From NCBI GenBank assembly GCA_947623775.1, contig CANQHL010000009.1, positions 1 through 26,034 on the forward strand: a DNA stretch of 26,034 bases, in the 5' to 3' direction. Below the pieces are notes generated by a model. The model saw only the letters and a list, made by a program, of their open reading frames with translations, searched no databases and had not been told where the DNA came from. Below, piece after piece: positions 16,530 to 24,900 of this stretch. The DNA comes from an uncultured Clostridia bacterium. GTDB lineage: Bacteria; Bacillota; Clostridia; Christensenellales; UBA1242. A program made the translations under genes and the position numbers. The stretch's first letter is position 1. The number at the start of each line of letters is the position of its first letter.

Positions 16530-17192
16530 ATGGCAGAGAAAACCTTGCTTGATATTTTAAAAGAAGAGAAGAAAAAGGAAGCAATAAAAGAGGAAGAATC
16601 AGAGAGAGAAGAATCTCAAAAAGAGCTTTCTCCAAAGGAAGAACCGAAAGAAGAGCCAAAAGAACGCTCGAAAGAAAAACCTAAAGAGAAAACGATCAAT
16701 ATTTTTTCTGCAGCCTCTTTCAAGCATAAAACAATGCAAGAAGAAGAGGAAAAAGAGATAACAAAAATGGAAAGCAAGGTTTCTTCGGTGATAGAAACGC
16801 CAAACTATGATTTAACTGAAACGCTAAGCGAAGAAGAACACAAAAAGATTTTTGTAATAGAAAAGGATGCTCAAAAAACAAAAAAAGGACCAAACAAGTT
16901 TAAATGTATATTGCTTTCAATTTTATTTGCGATATTTGGAGTATGGGGAATAATAAATGTTGCTCAAATTGATAATGTGGCAGGCCAGATTGCAGAAGTA
17001 ACTTCACAATACAACATCAATTTATTTAATTACCTCAAAAACTTATACACATTAGATGCAACAAACTCAGAGAACATGAAAAACTTGTTTGAAACCATTC
17101 CGGAAGATGAGGCTCCTGCAACAAATATAAATGAAAAATCCAATTGGTTTGATCGTTTTTGTAATTTCATAGGAGGCATATTCGGAGGTTAA
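16530..17192 (+). CDS. FtsL-position, single-pass division-type protein
   Basis: A 220-residue protein between rsmH and a class B PBP, the place of ftsL. FtsL is a bitopic member of the FtsL-FtsB(DivIC)-FtsQ divisome complex. Residues 1-120 are cytoplasmic and extremely charged, with a Lys/Glu/Pro run at about 30-53 of the type KEEPKEEPKE. One membrane helix lies at about 124-144 (LLSILFAIFGVWGIINV). An outside part of about 75 residues begins with a helix (QIDNVAGQIAEVTSQYN) and ends in GGIFGG. The cytoplasmic tail is much longer than in typical FtsL (about 120 residues in total). I chose ATG 16530 because AGAGGTG stands eight bases upstream; an in-frame TTG 24 bases earlier has none. FtsL identity rests mainly on position. 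Confidence 0.75.
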   Translation: MAEKTLLDILKEEKKKEAIKEEESEREESQKELSPKEEPKEEPKERSKEKPKEKTINIFSAASFKHKTMQEEEEKEITKMESKVSSVIETPNYDLTETLSEEEHKKIFVIEKDAQKTKKGPNKFKCILLSILFAIFGVWGIINVAQIDNVAGQIAEVTSQYNINLFNYLKNLYTLDATNSENMKNLFETIPEDEAPATNINEKSNWFDRFCNFIGGIFGG

Positions 17193-17194
17193 AC

Positions 17195-18645
17195 TTGCAA
17201 AAAGCCTTTACATTATTTTCATTAAAAAAAAGGATAATAGCCATTATTTTGGTTATATCCTTTATTTTTTGTTCACTTGTTGTCCGCTTGTTTGTTTTAC
17301 AGGTGGTAAATGGGAAGAAGTTGCAATTTAAGGCAACAGACCAATGGACGAGAGACTTATCCATTGTTGCCCCACGTGGCACAATCTATGATAGAACGGG
17401 TTCGCCACTTGCGGAAAGTTACACAACCTACAATGTATATGTAAGGGCTCGCGAGGTGAAAGAAATGTCGCAAACGGCGATGAATTTATCTCAACTTCTC
17501 GGATTGTCGTTTGAGAGCACGTACAACAAAATAAGAGAAACCAAGGCAAGCGAAGTTCTTATAAAAATGCAAGTTGAAGGTGAAATTGCCGAAAAAATAT
17601 ATAATTTGAAAATGCCGGGTGTTTATCTTGCTGAAAACTCAAACAGATATTATAATTATGGCAATTTGCTCACACAGGTTTTAGGATTTATAAGCGTTGA
17701 CAATGAGGGGCAAACAGGCATTGAGGCGTATTATAACGACCTTTTAAAGGGTGAAGATGGTTGCAGTTATGTTCAAAGTGACTTGCAAGGCAAAGAAATA
17801 GGAGGCTCACTCAGGTATTACATTCCTGCAAATCCGGGAAAGGATATAACGTTATCTATTGAAAGTAAAATGCAATTGATACTTGAACAAACTCTTGAAA
17901 AGATTATGATTGAGCAAAAGGCAAAAGCGGTGAATGGAATTTTGCTCAATGCGCACACGGGTGAAGTTTTGTCAATGTCCTCAAAACCTAGTTTTGATTT
18001 AAATGAGGTGCCAAGAGATGATTTAACTACACTTTTTGAACAATCAAAAGTTAAGGTTGCGACTGATGTATATGAACCGGGTTCAACATTTAAGATTTTG
18101 ACTGTGGCGGCGGCACTTGAAGCGGGCGTAACAAGTTTGGAAGACAGATTTTATTGCCCGGGCTACAGGGTGATAGATGGAATAAGGATTAAATGTTGGC
18201 GAACAATAGGACACGGCTCTCAGACATTGACGGAGGCGTTTGCCAACTCATGTAACTGTTGTTTTATGGATTTGGCGTTGAGATTGGGTGTAGACAGATT
18301 TTATTCCTATATGGAAAAATTTGGTTTAGGACATAAAACAGCGGGATACTTATGGATAAGAAATCGGTTAAAAATGTTGACCTTGCAAGAATGGGGTTCG
18401 GGCATGCAATTGCCTTAACACCAATTCAACTTGTGAGCGCTGTTGCAAGCATAATAAATGGTGGCACATTCAATTCTCCGCATTTGCTTTTGAATGGAAA
18501 AACAAATTCAAAGACGGTTGGGATAAGCCAAAAGACCTCACAAACAGTCAATGGGCTTTTAGAGTTTGCCGAAAACAAGACAGGGAAATATACATTTATA
18601 GAGGGTTATAACGTCGGTGGGAAAACAGGTGTTTTACCTAGTTAA
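17195..18645 (+). pseudogene. Broken class B penicillin-binding protein (FtsI/SpoVD type)
   Basis: Class B PBPs are transpeptidases that cross-link septal or spore cortex peptidoglycan. The frame opens at TTG 17195 with GGAGGT five bases upstream, two bases after the FtsL-like gene. Visible: membrane anchor (about 12-36), RGTIYDRTGSPLA, the active-site SxxK as S297-T-F-K300 in EPGSTFK, and SxN as S352-C-N354. After K381-T382 (18335-18340) the frame breaks. It resumes one frame over with SGILMDKKSVKN and LARMGFGHAIALTPIQL, as in intact PBPs, but the expected 7-8 residues of GIDLxGE type are missing. This fits a deletion of 22 or 25 bp. The second frame then runs into KTG (18622-18630) and stops four codons later, so the roughly 100 or more C-terminal residues are absent. 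Left as it is, it cannot make a functional enzyme. Confidence 0.88.
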
Positions 18646-18666
18646 TATGTAATAGAAAATCATAAA

Positions 18667-18698
18667 AAAGTCAGCAAGATATTTTCCGACTTTGTTTT
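18667..18698 (+). terminator. Terminator after the broken pbp
   Basis: AAAGTCAG (18667-18674) pairs with CCGACTTT (18686-18693), with one mismatch, around an 11-base loop, followed by GTTTT. The A-run before the stem makes it potentially bidirectional. It separates the division operon from the giant gene. Confidence 0.7.
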
Positions 18699-18786
18699 AT
18701 AATCGTTTTATATAATATGGATTTATAATATATAAATATATATATTTACACCATAGAAAGGCTTAGGGTTATCATTTAAGAAATTA

Positions 18787-18848
18787 ATACAAAATTCGTG
18801 ATGAGATTGGCATGAAAAATTTTTAAATTTATACAAAATTGTTTGTAT
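18787..18848. promoter_or_regulatory. Operator-like repeats upstream of the giant gene
   Basis: A perfect inverted repeat ATACAAA-N4-TTTGTAT (18831-18848) overlaps the predicted -35 box of the giant gene. Its left half with flank, ATACAAAATT (18831-18840), recurs as an exact direct repeat at 18787-18796, 44 bases upstream. The arrangement resembles a regulator binding region. The rest of the 280-bp gap 18646-18925 is AT-rich with no evident gene. Confidence 0.4.
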
Positions 18849-18920
18849 TTTATTAAAATATTGATTATAATATTTCTAGATAATACTTGTAAGAATAGAA
18901 TGAATTTGAAAAGAGAGGTG
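18843..18920 (+). promoter_or_regulatory. Promoter and ribosome site of the giant surface gene
   Basis: TTGTAT (18843-18848), a 17-base spacer and a consensus TATAAT (18866-18871), then AGAGGTG (18914-18920) five bases before the ATG at 18926. The leader is about 48 bases. Confidence 0.75.
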
Positions 18921-18925
18921 TGATT

Positions 18926-21900
18926 ATGAAAAAATTTAAAGTTGCTCTTTCTGTTAGTCTGTCACTATTTGCTTTTGTTTTTTGCATGATCATGTTGGGG
19001 GGGGGACTTGAGCTAACGCAATCCGCCGAACCACACATCACAATAAGCGAGACAAGTGATTTTCAGATTGATGATGGGGCATTGATCGGGTTAAGCCAGC
19101 AAGGAAAAGAAAAAGTTCAAGTTGCTGAAACCTTTGAAGTTACAATTCCAAACACTGTAACTAAAATGAGTTATTCATCAATACAGGCAGGACCATTTTA
19201 TGAATTTAAAGATAAATTGACAAAAGTCGCATTCGCAGAAGAGACGCATATAACCGAAATCGGGAATTATGCCTTTTCATATTGCTCAGCACTTACAGAT
19301 GTAACAGGAATTCCAACCGAAGTTACAAGCATTGGTGTTGGTGCTTTTTCGTATTGTACCAGCTTGCAGAATATAACAATTCCTGAAAATGTTGAAAATA
19401 TTGGCTATTCTGCATTTTACAGATGCACATCTTTGGCAAGCATAAACATTCCAGACAAAGTCACAACAATTGGCGACTCTGCATTTTATAACTGCTCACA
19501 ATTGGCCACAGTTACAATAAACGACGAAAGCCAACTTGAAAAAATAGGTAAGCAGGTATTTTACAAGTGCGAAAAATTACAATCCATAAAAATTCCAGCA
19601 GGAGTCACAAGCATAGGTGAATCTGCATTTTATGGTTGCGGAAAAGCCTTAACAGCCATCACTGTTGTTGAAGGCAATGAAACCTTTGATGATTTTGACA
19701 GCAATGTTCTTGTAAACACAACAACACATGAATTGATTTTGGGATGCGACAACACAACAAGCATTCCGGACAGTGTTACAAGCATTGCAAGCCGTGCATT
19801 TTACAATTGTGCAAATCTTCAAACAATAAATATTCCAGACAGCGTAACAAAAATCGGTGACTACGCTTTTTATGGCTGCAATCAATTAAAATCAGTTGAA
19901 ATAAAGGTTACAAGCACATTAGCAAGCATTGAGAACTATGCTTTTAGTGGTTGCAAAAAACTTGAATATATCACAATTCCAGACACTGTGACAACCATCG
20001 GGAAATCTGCTTTTGCAAACTGCAATTCAGCAATCTTTATTGCCGGAAGCAAAGACAGAGCAACAGCCCTTAAAGGAGCCGATTTCAACATAACAGCCCA
20101 TCAAGATAGAATTGTATATCCTATCACTATAAAATTTGACAAGGGTGAAGAACCACAAGAAACACATAAGAAATTATACAAACAAGACATCAAATGGACA
20201 TTGGAAGATGGCCTTTGGCAGAAAAAAGAAGAAGAATATAAATTTCTAACATTAGAAGACGGTGATTATTGGCAAGATGAAGATGGAAACCAAATTACAG
20301 AAGAGATGTTGGCTGAAAAATTGAAAAATGGAACAATTCAAGACGACATTGTTTTGACAGCAAAAGAAAGAATTGATTTAAATTCAGTAAGTATCACTGC
20401 TCAAAGTGTAGAATACGATGGTGAAGAAAAATCACCTATTTTAAGCATTGATGGCAAACCTTTAGAAGAAGATGTTGATTATACAGTCTCAGAAATAGAT
20501 TCAAACACAGATGCAGGCACGGCACACTTCACTATTGAAGGTATTGGGTCATATAAAGGGAAATATACAGGTACTTTCACGATTACCGCTATAAAAGTTC
20601 AAGAAACATACATTGAATATGAAACAGAGACAGGTTTGAGCGATACAATTCTTCCTGTACCATATTCTTCTGTGCAATTGAAATATGAACCAATTCAAGA
20701 AATTTATTATAATGGCACACAACTCGAATTTGGAAAAGATTATGAGTTGCTTTATTCAAACAACACCACTGCAGGTGAGGCACAAGTAAAGATCACATTC
20801 CAAGGAAATTATGAAGGTGAAATAACAAAAAATTTCATGATCGTGGGAATAAGTGTTGATGCAAGTGACCTTGAATTTAAACTTGTAGGTGTTGATGAAA
20901 GACAAAAAAGCATTCTTGATGTGCAGTATGAGGAAGATCAGAAATCATTCGAGCCAATAGAGGAAATCTATTATCAAGGTATAATATTATCATCAGAGAC
21001 AGATTATAAACTTGAATACTCTAATAATACAGGTGCAGGAGAGGCAAATGTAAAAATCACATTCAAAGGAAATTATTCTGGCACAGTAGATTTAGTGTTT
21101 ACAATCAATCCTATACATATAGAAAATGATGAAGATCTTTTATTTGACGCCTTTGGGAGTATTCAAACAAAAACTTTTGACACCGAATATGATCCTAATC
21201 ATGATATTGCTTGGGATATAACAGGTGTATATTATAAGAAACGATCATTAGATTCTGCAGACTATCAGATCTTTGGTACATATTGTAACACGCTAGGAAC
21301 AAACTGTTTCACGATTGAATTTAAAGGGAATTATTCTGGTAGTGTTGAGATTGAGTTTACTGTTAATCCTCGTGCTCTTCCAAATTTAAAAATTACGTTA
21401 AGTCAGGAAGAAGTTGAGTATACGGGTAGTGAGATAAAATTTTCTGGAGTAGAACTTGGTGTTTACTCAGACCTCTCAATGTCTGTAACTGACGACACCG
21501 TTGTAATGGATGGAACTGAGTCTTACACGGTTACATATAGAAACAACACTGCATTAGGAACTGCCACAGTACAAGTTGATGTGGGTGGTAATTATTGGGG
21601 TTCAGCCACTGCGGAGTTTGAAATTATTCCGAGAGATTTGACTGAAAAAGAAATAGAAATAAGTGAGGTTGAGGAAAAAGAATATACAGGTGATGAAATT
21701 CAACCAACACTTACAATCACAGATGACCTTGGGAATGAGTTGCAACCAACAGATTTCAGGTTATCTTATGCAAGCAACACAGATAAAGGCACCGCAACAA
21801 TAAACATCAATTTCCAAGGAAACTATAAGGGAACAAAGACTAAGGAATTTACAATCATAGCAAAGACATTATCTCAGGAAGATGTAGAAATTGATCCAAT

Positions 21901-24900
21901 AGAAGCACAAGAATATACAGGCAAGGATATAACACCAACTCCAAACATTTATTGGAAAAAAGGAGAGGCAAAACAATTATTAGTCAAGGGACAGGATTAT
22001 GAACTTTCATATTCTTCAAACCAAGCCCTTGGTTCATCAGCAACGGTAAACTTTGCATTCCAAGGCAACTTTGCGGGAACAGCCAGCACAACATTCACAA
22101 TCAAAGCAAGAAATTTGACTGAAAAAGAGATAACGATAAGTGAAATTCCAGAACAGGAATATACAAGTGAGCAAATCAAGCCTGAGCCAGCAACGATATT
22201 AGATGATCTTAGCAATAAATTGACAAAAGATGAAGACTATACTTTGGAATATTCTGAGAATACTGAACGTGGCGAAGCAACAATAACCATCAAGTTCACA
22301 GGCAATTACTCAGGTCAGCAGACAACGCAATTTACAATCACACAAAGAGATTTGGGCACAAAAGGTCAAGTAGAAAAAGTTAAAGATCAAGAATATACAG
22401 GACTAGATATTACGCCAGAACCCGAAGTAAGAGATGATCTAGGTCATTTGTTACAAAAGGATAGAGACTATCAATTTGAATATGAGAACAATAAAGACTT
22501 GACTGATAACGCAAAAATAACCATCAACTTCATAGGCAACTATAAAGGTTCTCAGTCCCAGACATTTAGAATTGTAATAAGAGATTTGACTGGAGAAAGT
22601 TTAACCATCAGTGAAATTGGTGAGATTGAATATACAGGAGAAGAAATCAAGCCAGAACCAACAATAACTGATGAGTTTGAAGTTCAATTACAAAAGGGTG
22701 AAGACTATACTTTTGATTATAACAACAACGTAAATGCAAGTAAAGACGCAGAAGTCATTATTAAGTTCATAGGTAAATATACAGGTCAGAGAACAGTAAA
22801 ATTTACAATCAAACCAAAGAAATTAGTTGAAGAAGAGAATATGGAAATTGCTCCAATAGAAGAGCAAGAATATAACGCTGGTCAGGTAAAACCGGTGCCA
22901 GTAATAACATGGACAGATAAATCTAGACAATTAGACAAAGAGACAGATTTTGAACTTTCATATTCCAACAACACGGGACTTACTGCATCAGCGACTGTAA
23001 CAATAACATTTAAAGGCAACTTTGAAGGCGAAGTCACCAAAACATTTACAATCAAGGCAAGAGATTTGACTTCTAAAGGGCGTACAAATGAGATTAATGA
23101 TCGTCAGGAATATACAGGCAGTGCAATTTCACCAGCAATAACAGAAGTATATGATGATCTTGAGCATAAATTACAATCGGGTGTAGATTACACAGTATCA
23201 TATTCTAACAACGATCAAGATGTAGCATATTATGATGGTCCTAATAATGCTTCTATAAACATCGAATTCACAGGAAATTATTCGGGAACGAAAGTCATAT
23301 ATTTTAAAATCGTAGCAAGAGATTTAACTACGAGAGCGCAAGTAGATGAAATAGGACCACAACAATATACAGGACAAGAAATTATCCCAGTATTTACAAT
23401 TCAAGACGACCTTGGACATGAATTGGTGTCGTCAGAAGATTATGACATTCAAGGGGGACCAGAAGCAAATAATGTAAATGCAGGTCAAGCATCAATAACC
23501 ATCAATTTCAAAGGCAACTATACAGGTTCAAAAATAGTAGAATTTACAATCACTCAAAAGCAGTACAGTGAGGGTGAATTTAGAATTGACGTTATCCCTT
23601 CTGTGGAATATAATGGAGAGGCAATCGAGCCAAATGTAACCATTACATGGGAAAATGGGAGCGATAATCCAACATTACGGCAAACTAAAGATTATAACAT
23701 TACCTATCCGAATGGTAACCATACAGACCATGGAATGGTGCAAATAACAATCGAATTTACAGGAAACTTTACAGGAGAAGAACGCAACAAAAGCTTTGAA
23801 ATAACTGCAAGAGATTTACAGTATTTGCATTCTCCAACAATCGGTTCAGTTCAAGGGACATATTATTATACAGGTAAAGATATTGAACCAACAGATTTTA
23901 CAGTTCAAGACGACCTTAACAAAGTTTTAGTTTTAAATAGAGACTACACACTAGAATATTTAGACAATAAATATGTAGTATCTCCTTATGGTGGTTATCC
24001 AGGAAGTGCTACAATATACATCAATTTTACAGGAAATTATTCAGGGCAAGCAACCACGACGTTTACAATCAATCCAAGGGAGTTAACAGACGGTGATTTA
24101 CAAATCGACCTTGATCCAATGTCATCAGAGAATCTAGAATACACCGGAGATGAGATTAAGCCAAAAGTAAACATTCGATGGACTACTACAGAAAGCCCAG
24201 AAAGCGGCACTTTAATGCCAGCTGAATATGAAGGATACAGCAGTGGAGATTATACACTTGATTATGAAAACAACGTAAACGCATACACAAAAGCTGGATC
24301 TGGTGCAAAGATAATCATCAAATTCCAAGGCAACTTTACAGGAAGGGTGGGAAAACCATTCCAAATCCAGCCAAGAGATTTATCAGATTCAAGGCATTCG
24401 GCAAGTGTTGAGTTTCTTGCAACAAAAGCATATACAGGTCAGGACATTACATTTGAGAAAAGTGAACTTAGGATCACAGACGACCAAGCTCATCAATTGG
24501 ATGAGGACGACTTTGATTTGACATCATATTTTAACAATACAAATGTAGGAGAAGGTACGGCGTCAGTAACCATCCGATTCAAGGGTAACTACACAGGAGA
24601 AAGAACAAAAACATTTAGCATCAGTCAAAAGAATGTATTACCTGGAGATGTTACCGTCAGTGTAACTTCTGGCGACCCACAATATACGGGAGCACCGATT
24701 GAGCCAACACTTGAAGTTAAAATCAATGGCTATACAGTGTATCCGGAAGAGTATAGCGTAAGTTATTCAGGAGAACACACAAATGTGGGTTCTGTAACGA
24801 TAACCATCAAATTTGGAGAACGCAGCGGCAACTATACAGGGGAAGTGACAGTCAACGACGCATTTGAAATCAAACCAAGAGAATTTTCTTCTCCGAGTGA

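Noticed and set aside
18300..18420. Programmed ribosomal frameshift joining the two pbp parts
   Set aside because: There is no slippery heptamer at the break, and conserved residues (GIDLxGE type) are missing between the two parts; the gene also stops right after KTG. Deletion and truncation explain it better.
13021..18645. A mobile element or new defence system in the operon region
   Set aside because: No transposase, integrase, terminal repeats, nuclease or defence-type motif is visible; rsmH and its neighbours are core division-cluster genes.
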